A model generated the notes under the pieces. It did no database searches, was not told the DNA's origin, and saw nothing but the letters and a program-made list of their open reading frames with translations. 64,000 nt of DNA, from the NCBI RefSeq assembly GCF_000218685.1, contig NW_006763298.1:568049-632048 (forward strand), read 5' to 3'. The position numbers were made by a program, and so were the translations under genes. Of this stretch, positions 45,393-55,634 are shown in pieces (within the stretch, counting starts at the first letter, position 1; every line of letters starts with the position of its first letter). The DNA comes from Serpula lacrymans var. lacrymans S7.9 (lineage: Eukaryota; Basidiomycota; Agaricomycetes; Boletales; Serpulaceae).

Positions 45393-48300
45393 ATGTCTGA
45401 CTCTGATCCCAAGTTCCATCCCTTGTCTGGCACTAACTACCCCCAGTGGAGTGGTGAAATGCAAGCTTGGTTGATGACCAAGGGACTGTGGAGGCTCGTC
45501 TCTGGCACTGAAAAGTGTCCTGGGACTGACGCTGAAGCAATAGAGAAATGGGAGTTGAGAGCTGAAAAGGCTGCTGGTGCATTATATCTCAATGTCACCA
45601 AAGAGCAGCGCATCCATCTTGATGGCATCATTGATGATCCTGTCAAGATCTGGGAGAAACTGGCAATTGTGCACGTCTCTAAGAAGCCTGGGACGAGATT
45701 TAATGCCTATGACGACTTCTTCTCTATCAGAAAGAAGGAGGACGAGTCCCTGCAGTCTCTCATGACCAGAATTGACGAAGGCATGCATCAGATTCAAAAT
45801 CTTCGTCCTACTGGCTTTTCATTGTCTGAATTGGACGATGAATTGACATGCATGGCCATGATTAGGGCGCTTCCTGATCAATATGCCCACTTCACTTCAT
45901 CTCTACTACTTCTGGGCACCTTGGACAAGACCCAGCTCAGGGATGCTTTCCTTGCTGAAGAGGTCAATCACCGTCGTCGTGCTGAAGTCGATTCTGCCTT
46001 GCATTCTTCGTCTACCACTGCCAATAGCACCTGCACCCATCCTAACTGCCATCATTGCAACCAATCTACCACCTCTACTCGTGTTCAGTGTGATTTCTGT
46101 GGTTTACTTGGTCATACCCAAGACAAATGCCACAGATACATTGCTAGTCACCAACAGGCAGTGGAGGGTGCTAAGAATCGCTACAAGCGTGGCAATAAGG
46201 CTCAGGCAGGCTCCAGCAACTCTCAGAATACCTCTCAGCAGCCCAAATCTTCGCCCAACAATGCCAATTCATCTACTGTGGTCACTGAATCAGCTGGGAA
46301 TGCAAGTCTTCGTTCCATTCATCCCTCTGATCCTCATTGCCCTCTCCAACTTGATGCTGACATTGATTGGAATGCAGACACAGGCGCCACTTCTCATATG
46401 ACACCTCATCGTCATTGGATGCACCACTATACCCCATATCGTGTGCCAATCAAGCTGGCTGATCACACTGTTGTCTATTCAGCTGGTGTTGGTACTGTGG
46501 TGTTTAATCCTGTGATGAATGGCAAAGTGGCTAGGGCTGTGGAATTCTCTAGAGTGCTCCATGTACCAGATCTTCGAAATAATCTCCTCTCAGTCTTGTA
46601 TTCAACTCGTCAAAGTGGTTTCAATGTCACTATTCCGTCTCATTCCATGTCCTTTATGCGTGACAACACTCTCTTGTTCACTGCAACTATCAATGACAAC
46701 AATGCAGCATTCCTTGATGGATCTACTGCTGCTTGTGTTGAATTGGGACATTTTACTGCGACTATACCACTTGATTTGATGCTCTGGCATCGCAGATTGG
46801 CTCACCACCATCATGCTGATGTCAAGAGACTGATACAGAGAGATCTGGTCACTGGGCTTACACTGGAATCCAAGGCTGCTCCTGATCCTGTCTGTGAACC
46901 GTGCTTGTCTGGCAAGATGCATGCCAATCCATTCCCCTCATCTGATACTCGCTCTGCTCATCCTTTGGACCTCATCCATTCTGATGTACACCAAGTCTCT
47001 TCCCCCACATTCTCTGGTTATCGCTACTGGGTCACCTTCATTGACGATCACAGTCAATTCCGTGTTGTTGTGCCTCTCAAGGCCAAGTCAGATGTCTTTG
47101 ATGCTTTCAAGAGATTCAAGGCTTATGCTGAGACTCAATTGGAGCGTAAAATCAAGGCTCTGCGCGATGACAAAGGGGGAGAGTACATGTCCAAGGAATT
47201 TGAGCAATTCACAGATGACCATGGGATTGTCAGACAGCATACCACCAGGAATCGTCCTCAGCAGAATGGTGTGGCAGAGCGAGCAAACAGACTTCTGACT
47301 GAGCATATCACTGCCATGTTATCAGAGTCTGCATTGCCTAACAGCTTCTGGGGTGAATGTCTGTCCGCTTTGGTGCATGTCTGGAACAGGTGTCCCACTG
47401 ATGCAGTGGCCCATGCCACTCCATTTGAGTTGTGGTATGGACGCAAGCCTGACATGTCTCACCTTCGCGTTTGGGGCTGCACTGCCTATGTGCATGTGCA
47501 AAAGGACAAAAGAGGCGTCTTTGGCTCTCATATGGAGAAATGTGTGTTCATTGGTTACCCTGAGGGATACAAGGGATGGAAATTCTACAATCCTACCACC
47601 AAGCACACTGTTATCTCTGAGAGAGCTGATTTTGATGAGCGCTACTTCCCTGGCTTGAAGAGGTCTTCTGACAATGTCCCGCCTCCACCTCCCACTCCAC
47701 CTTCGCTATCCATGCCATTGGGCCTGATTGAGGATGTCCCTGCACCAGGTCCAGGGGGAGATATGGGCCCACCAGCTGCGCTTCAGCAGCCTCAACCATT
47801 GCCTGACAATGGGCCTCATTTGGACCTTGATGCAAAACCACCTGTGAATCAACCTCCTGAGCTTCCAAATCACCCTCCTCATCGCTCACCTTCTCCTGAC
47901 TTGCCTATTGCACTGAGACGCCCTGTAAGGGCTAGGAGACCACCTAGACCATGGTGGCTTCAACACAGACAACCTACTCCTGCCATTGAGAGTGATGACA
48001 GTGATTCTGAGGCAGTTGATGATGAAGTGGCACACTTTGGAGACTCTGCTGAGCCTAGGTCATTTGCAGATGCAATGAAGCGTCCTGATGCAGATAAATG
48101 GAGAGAGGCAGCCATGGAAGAGCTTCAAGCTCATGAGCGCAATGGTACTTGGTCACTAGTGGAACTACCTCCTGGAGTCAAGGCTATTGGTGGCAAGTGG
48201 GTCTTCAAGATCAAGCGCAACTCGGATGGCACTGTTGAGCGCTACAAGGCCAGATATGTGGCCAAAGGTTATAACCAGTGCCCTGGCTTTGATTTCCTCG

Positions 48301-49466
48301 AAATATTTGCACCTACTGTCCGCATATCATCCATCAGAGTTGTCCTTGCCATTGCAGCCATCCACAACCTCCATTTGCGCTCCATTGACATTTCCCATGC
48401 ATTCCTGAATGGAGTCATGGATGTCAAGGTCTACATGCATCAGCCAGAGGGATTCCATCAGGGTCCTCGCAATCTTGTTTGCCAGTTGGACAAGGCCATC
48501 TATGGGACAAAGCAGGGAGGCAGAATGTGGAACCAGAAGATGCACACTGTGCTTGAAAAACTCGGATTCAAGCGTACTTATTCAGACTCTGCCATCTATG
48601 TCTTTAACAGAGCTGATGTGCGCATTATCCTGCCTGTCTTTGTTGATGACATGACACTGGCATCCACTTCTACTTCTGCACTTGACCAAGCTGTCAAGGA
48701 CCTCTCCCTGCACTTTAAGCTTCGTGATCTTGGCCCTACTTCTTACCTACTTGGCATTTCCATCACTAGAGACCTAAGTAATCGCACCATCTCCCTCTCC
48801 CAACATCAGTACACTCTGGACATTCTGGAGCGCTTTGGCATGAAGGACTGCAAGCCTGTGTCCACTCCCATGGATCCTGGTTTGCGCCTCACCAAGGACA
48901 TGTCTCCCAAAACATCCAGTGATGCTGCTTTGATGAAGGACATTCCCTACCTTGCTGCTGTTGGTGCTCTGATGTATCTGACCACTACCACTTGTCCTGA
49001 CATTGCCTACACTGTTGGAGTCCTTGCCAGATATAACTCTAATCCTGGTCTTACTCACTGGAGCGCTGTCAAGCACTTGTTCCGCTACTTGCAAGGCACC
49101 CTTGATCATTCCCTTGTCCTTGGTCCTGATCCCAATTCCACTGAACTCTTCACCACTTTCTCTGATGCTGATCATGGTGGTGACAAGGACTCTGGTCGTT
49201 CTACTGGTGCCTATATTGTCAAGATGGGATCTGGTGCTGTCTCCTGGAGCTCCAAGCTTCAGAACATTGTTGCTCTGTCCACCACTGAAGCAGAATACAT
49301 TGCTGCTGTTGAGGCTGGCAAAGAGATTTGCTGGATGCGAAATTTGTTGAAGGAAATGGGCTATCCTATCACCTCTCCTTCCACCCTTCATATTGACAAC
49401 CAATCTGCCATCTCTGTATCCAAGAACCCTGAGCACCATGGTCGGATGAAACACCTTGATCTGTGA
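45393..49466 (+). CDS. copia-1 Gag-Pol polyprotein, truncated by one late stop
   Basis: 1357 residues from Met45393 (an upstream in-frame Met at 45372 is possible). Gag with UBN2-like region, zinc knuckle CDFCGLLGHTQDKC at about residue 232, aspartic protease DTGATSHM at about 328, pre-integrase HHCC region (HRRLAHHHH...CEPCLSGK) at about 465-510, integrase D-D-E (HSDVH, DDKGGEY, QNGVAERAN), RT with KWVFKIK and the FVDDM active site at about 1082, and RNase H (SDADHGGDKDSGRSTG, then ALSTTEAEY). TGA at 49464-49466 replaces the Arg of the conserved DLRWHWLRD; the frame then stays open to TGA at 49623-49625. Readthrough would give 1410 residues. All catalytic domains precede the stop, so only the last 53 residues are lost. 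Confidence 0.93.
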   Translation: MSDSDPKFHPLSGTNYPQWSGEMQAWLMTKGLWRLVSGTEKCPGTDAEAIEKWELRAEKAAGALYLNVTKEQRIHLDGIIDDPVKIWEKLAIVHVSKKPGTRFNAYDDFFSIRKKEDESLQSLMTRIDEGMHQIQNLRPTGFSLSELDDELTCMAMIRALPDQYAHFTSSLLLLGTLDKTQLRDAFLAEEVNHRRRAEVDSALHSSSTTANSTCTHPNCHHCNQSTTSTRVQCDFCGLLGHTQDKCHRYIASHQQAVEGAKNRYKRGNKAQAGSSNSQNTSQQPKSSPNNANSSTVVTESAGNASLRSIHPSDPHCPLQLDADIDWNADTGATSHMTPHRHWMHHYTPYRVPIKLADHTVVYSAGVGTVVFNPVMNGKVARAVEFSRVLHVPDLRNNLLSVLYSTRQSGFNVTIPSHSMSFMRDNTLLFTATINDNNAAFLDGSTAACVELGHFTATIPLDLMLWHRRLAHHHHADVKRLIQRDLVTGLTLESKAAPDPVCEPCLSGKMHANPFPSSDTRSAHPLDLIHSDVHQVSSPTFSGYRYWVTFIDDHSQFRVVVPLKAKSDVFDAFKRFKAYAETQLERKIKALRDDKGGEYMSKEFEQFTDDHGIVRQHTTRNRPQQNGVAERANRLLTEHITAMLSESALPNSFWGECLSALVHVWNRCPTDAVAHATPFELWYGRKPDMSHLRVWGCTAYVHVQKDKRGVFGSHMEKCVFIGYPEGYKGWKFYNPTTKHTVISERADFDERYFPGLKRSSDNVPPPPPTPPSLSMPLGLIEDVPAPGPGGDMGPPAALQQPQPLPDNGPHLDLDAKPPVNQPPELPNHPPHRSPSPDLPIALRRPVRARRPPRPWWLQHRQPTPAIESDDSDSEAVDDEVAHFGDSAEPRSFADAMKRPDADKWREAAMEELQAHERNGTWSLVELPPGVKAIGGKWVFKIKRNSDGTVERYKARYVAKGYNQCPGFDFLEIFAPTVRISSIRVVLAIAAIHNLHLRSIDISHAFLNGVMDVKVYMHQPEGFHQGPRNLVCQLDKAIYGTKQGGRMWNQKMHTVLEKLGFKRTYSDSAIYVFNRADVRIILPVFVDDMTLASTSTSALDQAVKDLSLHFKLRDLGPTSYLLGISITRDLSNRTISLSQHQYTLDILERFGMKDCKPVSTPMDPGLRLTKDMSPKTSSDAALMKDIPYLAAVGALMYLTTTTCPDIAYTVGVLARYNSNPGLTHWSAVKHLFRYLQGTLDHSLVLGPDPNSTELFTTFSDADHGGDKDSGRSTGAYIVKMGSGAVSWSSKLQNIVALSTTEAEYIAAVEAGKEICWMRNLLKEMGYPITSPSTLHIDNQSAISVSKNPEHHGRMKHLDL

Positions 49467-49642
49467 TGGCATTGGTTGAGAGATGTTGTTGACTCTGGGC
49501 AGATTGCTCCTACCTTTGTTCCCACTGCTGAAATGCCTGCAGACTTGTTGACCAAGGCTCTTGCCAAGCCTAAAGTGGAAGTGTTCAGGAAGATGATGGG
49601 ACTTATTAGATCAGGGGGGAGCTGATGCTTGGGAGGTGCAGC

Positions 49643-49654
49643 ATCAGGGGGGAG
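49643..49654 (+). other. copia-1 polypurine tract
   Basis: ATCAGGGGGGAG immediately before the 3' LTR, the expected plus-strand primer. The same 12-mer also occurs at 49610-49621 at the end of the gag-pol frame. Confidence 0.8.
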
Positions 49655-49976
49655 TGTTAGTTTTGGTGATTCTGCACCTTTGTGCTACCTATATATTTTC
49701 ATTCCTTTCTCTATCTATTCTTCTATCATTCACTATTGATTGTGTTCTCTATTGTTTCGCCTTTGTGGCTGCTTTGTTTACCTTTGTTTACAAAACTTCG
49801 GACAGTATTGCAGAGTCCAATGCTTCCTATTCTCTAGTTACTCACATTGGACTCTAAGTACTGTATACCTGTCATACTCTCTAATATTCTCTAGTTACTC
49901 ACATTGGACTCTAGTTCCAGTCCCTGATTGCTCTCAGCAAGTGGCTAGACACTTCCTTCAAGCTTTGTTCTTAATA
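49655..49976 (+). repeat. copia-1 3' LTR
   Basis: 322 bp, same ends and length as the 5' LTR, one difference seen. Followed directly by the target duplication GGTTT. Confidence 0.95.
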
Positions 49977-50441
49977 GGTTTTTGTTCCACATATCCTGTA
50001 TGTAGAGCTGTTGTGCAATAGCTAGTGATACATTGCACTCTAACGACTCCACTGCGTGTTCATTTTCAAGACCCTCTTGGATAGAGAGAGCCAGGAACCA
50101 GGTAACAAAGTCATCTGTCCTTATGTTTCCTTGTTTGAAGGTACGGATTTGCTGACGCACCCAGTGGCGCTCAGCTTGTGGTTTGAAATATTTTTCAATT
50201 TCAGTTTTTAATTCATCCCAGGTAGGCCAGTGACTGGTGGTATAGCATCCCTGGAGTCTAACTTGGGTGTATTGACCCGCCACAGGTCCTTTTAGTTGAG
50301 GTAGCACTGCTGTCAAAATTTCAAAATCATTGGCGGACACATCCCAGTTTGCCTTGATCCACCATTAAGTGAAATTTGCTCAGTCTCCTTCAAAGGTGCC
50401 AGGATCAGCAACAATTTCCACTTTCTTATTGAACTTTTGTT
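49977..50441 (-). mobile_element. Gypsy-type gag remnant, N-proximal part
   Basis: Minus-strand Gag sequence: FNKKVEIVADPGTFEGD, then WWIKANWDVSANDFE, LPQLKGPVAGQYTQVRL and AIAQQLYIQDMWNKN. TGA at 50380-50382 and a one-base frame change just after it show decay. The left end continues at 43639 across the nested insertions. The right end is cut by the copia-2 LTR at 50442; no further gag is found beyond copia-2. Confidence 0.85.
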
Positions 50442-50676
50442 TAATAAAACTAAGTGAAACTCAGCCGCTGCCCGAGAGGCTATAGAAACAACTGAGGTAT
50501 TCCTATACTAAACCCCCTACTACTTATAGTCGGAGGTGCTACTCGCTACAGTATAATGACTCCTAGGAGTACAATTGTGCTCCTAGGAGAACAATGGTTA
50601 CTCCATGAAGTGGTGGCTATGCTCCATGGAGAACAATGGCTGCTTTGGCAGAGACCGGGTTTATCCGGTTTTGTCA
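50442..50676 (-). repeat. copia-2 3' LTR (235 bp)
   Basis: Carries a 21-bp segment (about 50608-50628) absent from the 5' LTR. Contains palindromes CTCCTAGGAG (twice) and CTCCATGGAG. The gag-pol stop codon TAA (50661-50663) lies inside it. Confidence 0.92.
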
Positions 50677-53600
50677 CTCCCACTCGAGTGCAACCGTAGT
50701 CCCATAGCTTTAGAGAATTTCCAGTGTTTTTCATGAGTGAGGGCTTTAGTGAGAATGTCTGCAACCATATCTCCTGTAGGAATGTATCTGATTACTGCCT
50801 CTCCCTTTGATACTAAGTCATCTCGGATAAAATGAAAGTTCTGTTGAATGTGTTTTGTGCGAGCACGGAACTGTGGATCTCGTGTAAGAATGATAGCTGC
50901 TTGATTGTCACAGTGCAATGTTGTAGGTCCATTTTGAGCATGTCCAATTTCTTCAAAAAATGTCCGAAGCCATGCAAGGTGTTGTCCAGCATTGCTCAAT
51001 CCAATGTACTCTGACTCCGTGGAGGATAAAGCTACCATGCTTTGTCTTTTGCTTGTCCAGGAGATTTCTCCTCGGATGGTGATAAAGACAAACCCTGATG
51101 TTGATCAAAACTTGTCTGGGTCTCCAGACCAATCTGCATCTGAATATCCATAGAAATCCATGTCCATGGAGACATCTGTGCCATCATATTGTAGTTCCAT
51201 GTCCCTGGTTGCTTTCAGATATCGGAGGACACATTTTGCAGCTTCCCAGTGATGGCTCCTTGGAGCTGAGCTATGCCTGCTTAGTATTCCAACAACGTAG
51301 GCAATGTCTGGGCGGGTTCCAAGCATGGCATACATGAGGGAGCCTACAATTGAGAGGTATGACACTTGACACCCTTCAATATGCATCTTGTGTTGCACAA
51401 TATCTTCCCCTGGAGCATTTGCAAGGAGTTTTGATCCATGGGCCATTGGTGTCCATACTGGTTTGCAGTTCTTCATTCCAGTACGCTCCAGGACTGTGTC
51501 AATGTATTGGCGTTGCAATAGGGATATTGTTTTGTTTGAACGATCACGTTGGATTTCTATTCCGAGGATGTATTTTGCTTCTCCAAGGTCCCGCATTTTG
51601 AATATGGATTCAAGTTTGGCTTTTGTGATATCCATGAATTTTCAGGATGAAGCTCCTAGGAGGAGGTCATCTACATAGACAACAACAAAGCATATTTGTT
51701 TGTTGTCCCGGAATACATAGAGACATTTTTCTGCATTTAGTCTTGTGGAACTGAGCTCCTGGAGCTTGCAATCAAAAGTTTTGTTCCATGTACGACCAGC
51801 TTGTTTTAACCCGTAGATGGATTTCTTCAATCTCCAGCAGTATCCAGGTTGGATAGGAACACCCCCTGGAGGAAGCATGTACAGTTTTTCTTCAAGTTCT
51901 CCATTGAGATAAGCTGTGGATACGTCCATTTGATCAAGTTCTAGGTCGTACTTTGCTGCCAGGGCTAGAATAATTCGGATTGACTCTAAGTTTGCAACCG
52001 GAGCAAAAACCTCCTGGTAATCAATCCCCTCCCTTTGAGTAAAACCTTGTGCAACAATCCAGAGTTTGTATCTCTCAATGTTTCCGTTTTAATCAAACTT
52101 GATCCGGAACACAGGTTTTGATGTGATGGGTTTTACTCCCTTCGGAAGTGGAACAGTGTCATATACTGCATTAGTATTGAGACTTAGGAGTTCCTCCTCC
52201 AAGGCAGACTTCCATAATTCTCCATCCGGACGTGATAAGGCTTCCTTTAGTGTCCTTGGAAGGTCTGTGTTAGATGGACCGGTACTTGCTATTCCAGCAA
52301 AGAATGTCTCCTCTGTATCAGATGTTTCTTCATGAACCTCAGGAGTGTTAGGTTTCTCCATGGAGTTGTCATGCTGCTCTTTTCAAGACTGTTCCTCATC
52401 TAGAGTCCTTTGATAATCTCAGTTTTTGTCTGTAGGACGGGTCTGGCGACTGCTTCTGCGTACTCCTAGGACTTCAGCAGGCATGACTGCTCTTTTAGGA
52501 GCTTGTGCAGGTACTCCAGGGAGTAGACGCATTTGTGTATTTGTTGCCCCACTCACTCCTGAAGGTGTTGAATCACTCCTTGGAGGCGTTGGATGACTCT
52601 TCGGAGGTGTTGTATGCCTTCCAGAAGCTGATCCAATGGACAGGCTGTCTAGCTGTATTCGGACTTTTTCCACATCAGCTGGCTGTATGTTGAGGGGCTG
52701 TCCTCCCACTGACTGTAACTCTACTTTGGCTTTCCATTCTGAAGATGGCCAGTGTTCAGGTCTTGGTTGTAGAGACTGTTGTGGAGGGTGTCTTAGCTGA
52801 TCAGGTGCTCCCACTGCTCTCGGAACATCTTCATGCTGATATGGTTCCATTGCTTGTGGAACATCTCCTTGGAGATGTGGTTCCATTTGCAATTCATTTG
52901 GATCTCGGATCTGAGGGTCAGGATCATCCTCCTCCAATGTTTTTTGGTCTGGATAGTGAGCATTCTCTGAAATGAGTTCCTCCCACTGATCTGTGCTAGT
53001 GTCTGTGTTCCAGGGAGCAGTGTCATCCTTTTGTACCTTTCCGGATTCATTGAATATGACATGCCGACTGGAAAACACAGTCCGTTTTTCAGTGTCTAGG
53101 AGTTTGTAGGCTTGCTTTCCATGTGTGTAGCCAATTATTATGGCTTTGCGCCCCTTGGAGTAAAACTTCCCTTGCCTTTTGTCTTTCGGAATCAAGGCAT
53201 ATGCTTGGCATCCGAAAGGGCAAAACAAAGTTGGATCAACTCTCCTTTTAAACAGTATTTCATATGGGGTCTTTCCATGGAGTCCTGATGCTGGGCTGCG
53301 TGCTGTGATATATGCAGCTGTTTGCATGGCATCTACCCAAAATGACTTTGGGAGCTTGGAATCATGGAGCATAGTGGTTGCTAATGTAGCCAATGTCTGA
53401 TTCATGTGTTCTGCAATGCCATTTTGTTCCGGAGTATCTGCAGCTGTAGTTTCTTGGATGACACCATCTCCTCGGAGTTGATTTTTGAATGCATTGCCAG
53501 TATATTCTCCTCCCCCATCGCTCCGGAGGAATTCTGTGTATAGTGGAGTGAAGTTTTCTTCTCCCAAATGAGTCCGGAAGAATTTTTGGACATCTTCTTT

Positions 53601-55229
53601 CTATTGCTTGTATTGTGCCAGTGCTTCACTTTTATGTTTTAGGAAATATATCCATGGAAATTTGGAGAAATCATCTACAATGATAATCCAGTACTGAAAA
53701 CCCTCCCTGGAAGTTGGTTTGATTGGTCCTCCAACATCTGTGTGCACAATTTGTATGGGGCGCTTGGCTCGGTTTCCTCCAGTGGACTTGAAAGGTAATT
53801 TCTTCATCTTTCCTAAAGCACAAGGTTCACAAAACTCCGGGGTTCCGGTAAGGGTGTCTATGTCCTGGAGCTGTCTTTTTGTAACCATTCGTTGCAAGCG
53901 GTCCATTCCAATGTGTCCCATGCTCCTGTGCAATAAATTTACATCTACTGCTGCAAAAGCTGACTCCGGGTTGATTTCGGGTTTTGCTTGGATATGATAA
54001 AGTCCTCGCTTGTGTAACGCAGTGAGGATAAGTTCCTCCTTTTTCCGAACTTCACAAGCATTTGACCCTGCTGGAAAAAGTGTTGATAACCCCGTTTTGG
54101 ACAATTTGTGGACAGAGACGAGTGCTAACGTGAAGTTTGGCACAAGTAAGACATTTGACAGTGCAATATTGTAGTCTTTTTTGCCAACAGTTGCTTGTAG
54201 GATTACTGTTCCAATGCCAATGGCATTTACAGAGGAATCATCCCCAAAACTGATTGTCCTCAGAGGATGCAGAACATGGTATGTTCCTGGCTCAAACCAG
54301 GAGCAGTGAGGGACCATGTGGGATGTTGCTCCGGAGTCAATAATAATTGTTGTTTTGGTCTTATCGGGTTCCAACACAAGGTAAGCTTGAATGCGTTTAG
54401 CAAGGGGCTTGGAAATATGTACATGTTCCAATGCAATGTGACTCTGTTCCTCCTCGGAGTCAGATCCAGATGATTGCTCCACCGTATTTGCCTTTTCCTT
54501 CTTCCTTTGACCTTTTCCGGCTGACTGAAGTGTTCGACACTCCGAGGTGTTGTGTGTTTTGGCTTTGTGGAAGTCACACCACTTCTTCTTGGATTTGAGT
54601 GCTGTTTTGGAACCTCCAGGGGCCTTCCCTGACTGTCGTGCAACTCCTGCAGTGATCCGGATCTCAACTGCATCAAAGGTAAGTTCATTTTCTTCAATTG
54701 TGTTGATTACCGATGACTGAAATATTTGCCATTCAGGAGTGCATGGGAGAGATTGGAGAAGAGCGAAGGCCATGAGTTTGGTATCAACTCCTAGTTTCAT
54801 TCCGGAGAGGTGCGAATCAATTGTCCGGATTTTTGCAATGTGGTCCTGGATAGGTGATGTCCCATCCCAGGACAATTTGGTGAGTTGCTGGAATGAATAG
54901 AAGGCCGAGGCAATGTTGGACGTCTGATAGAGTGAGACAAGTTTATCAAATAACTCCTTGGAGCTGGTGAGGTCTCCAGTCCTCATTAGGAGGGCATCAG
55001 AGATGTGGTCCTGGATGATTCCATGTGCCTTCTCATCCTTAAGTATCCAGGTGATCTCAGGATCCTCTGAGGAGGTAGGTTTTCCTGGTGAGGGCTTAAG
55101 CTCCTCTCCAGTAACAACCCGGAGAACTTTTTCCCGACGTAGCTTTGAGATGATCCAGAGTTTCCATATTTGAAAATTGTTGGGTCCAGTGAGAACTGGA
55201 CATGCGGATGTATCGTGTGCTGTGGTCAT
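50661..55229 (-). pseudogene. copia-2 gag-pol with six in-frame stops
   Basis: One frame runs from Met55229 to TAA at 50661-50663 (1522 codons) with no frameshift. Internal stops: TAG 53601-53603, TGA 52419-52421, TGA 52383-52385, TAA 52089-52091, TGA 51642-51644, TGA 51105-51107. Domains: Gag with a C-x2-H-x4-H-x4-C knuckle (CDFHKAKTHNTSEC), protease IDSGATSHM at about codon 297, integrase HTDVGGP at about 495 and SDGGGEYTG at about 566 with PEQNGIAEH, RT VVYVDDLLLG at about 1188, RNase H YSDADWSGD and ALSSTESEY. Catalytic residues are kept. Non-functional as it stands unless supplied in trans. Confidence 0.93.
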
Positions 55230-55278
55230 GGTTCCGAGGTTGCCGTTTCAAATAAGAATTATTTCCTATGTAGCTTTT

Positions 55279-55298
55279 GCGCACCAGGGCTCATAACC
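55279..55298 (-). other. copia-2 primer-binding site
   Basis: Minus-strand GGTTATGAGCCCTGGTGCGC directly follows the 5' LTR. The first 14 bases equal the copia-1 site and are complementary to the initiator tRNA-Met anticodon arm. Confidence 0.8.
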
Positions 55299-55512
55299 TA
55301 ATAAAACTAAGTGAAACTCAGCTGCTGCCCGAGAGGCTATAGAAACGACTGAGGTATTCCTATACTAAACCCCCTACTACTTATAGTCGGAGGTGCTACT
55401 CGCTACAGTATAATGACTCCTAGGAGTACAATTGTGCTCCTAGGAGAACAATGGTTACTCCATGGAGAACAATGGCTGCTTTGGCAGAGACCGGGTTTAT
55501 CCGGTTTTGTCA
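55299..55512 (-). repeat. copia-2 5' LTR (214 bp)
   Basis: Same ends as the 3' LTR but 21 bp shorter. Two single-base differences seen (T/C near 55323, G/A near 55347). Confidence 0.92.
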
Positions 55513-55634
55513 GAGCTTAATATTGACTTTTGATAAACCAATGCCTGCAGTGTGTACATTGACAATACAACAACCAGCGGGTCCAATGAGAGTAAGCCCT
55601 CAGCTTACATCTACCCACTGCTAGAGACAAGTTT

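Larger units (their letters stand above)
43905..49976 (+). mobile_element. Copia LTR retrotransposon copia-1, nearly intact (6072 bp)
   Basis: Two 322-bp LTRs in direct orientation, a perfect 5-bp target duplication GGTTT (43900-43904 and 49977-49981), a primer-binding site directly after the left LTR, one long gag-pol frame and a polypurine tract directly before the right LTR. Domain order protease, integrase, RT, RNase H makes it Ty1/Copia. The LTRs differ at only one position seen (A at 44054 versus G at 49804), so insertion is recent. It interrupts the Gypsy gag, next to the solo LTR. Confidence 0.97.
50442..55512 (-). mobile_element. Copia LTR retrotransposon copia-2, decayed (5071 bp)
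   Basis: Direct LTRs at 55299-55512 (5') and 50442-50676 (3'), TGACAAAACC...TTTTATTA on the minus strand, with a primer-binding site GGTTATGAGCCCTG at 55285-55298 and Ty1/Copia gag-pol between. LTRs differ by two substitutions and a 21-bp indel, so it is older than copia-1. The flanking 5-mers (TTGTT left, GAGCT right) do not match, so there is no target duplication. Confidence 0.93.

Noticed and set aside
48774..49472. 232-codon minus-strand ORF inside copia-1
   Set aside because: Antisense of the RT/RNase H coding region with no independent motif.
50437..55517. Target-site duplication of copia-2
   Set aside because: Flanks TTGTT and GAGCT do not match, and shifting the LTR ends by one or two bases gives no match either.
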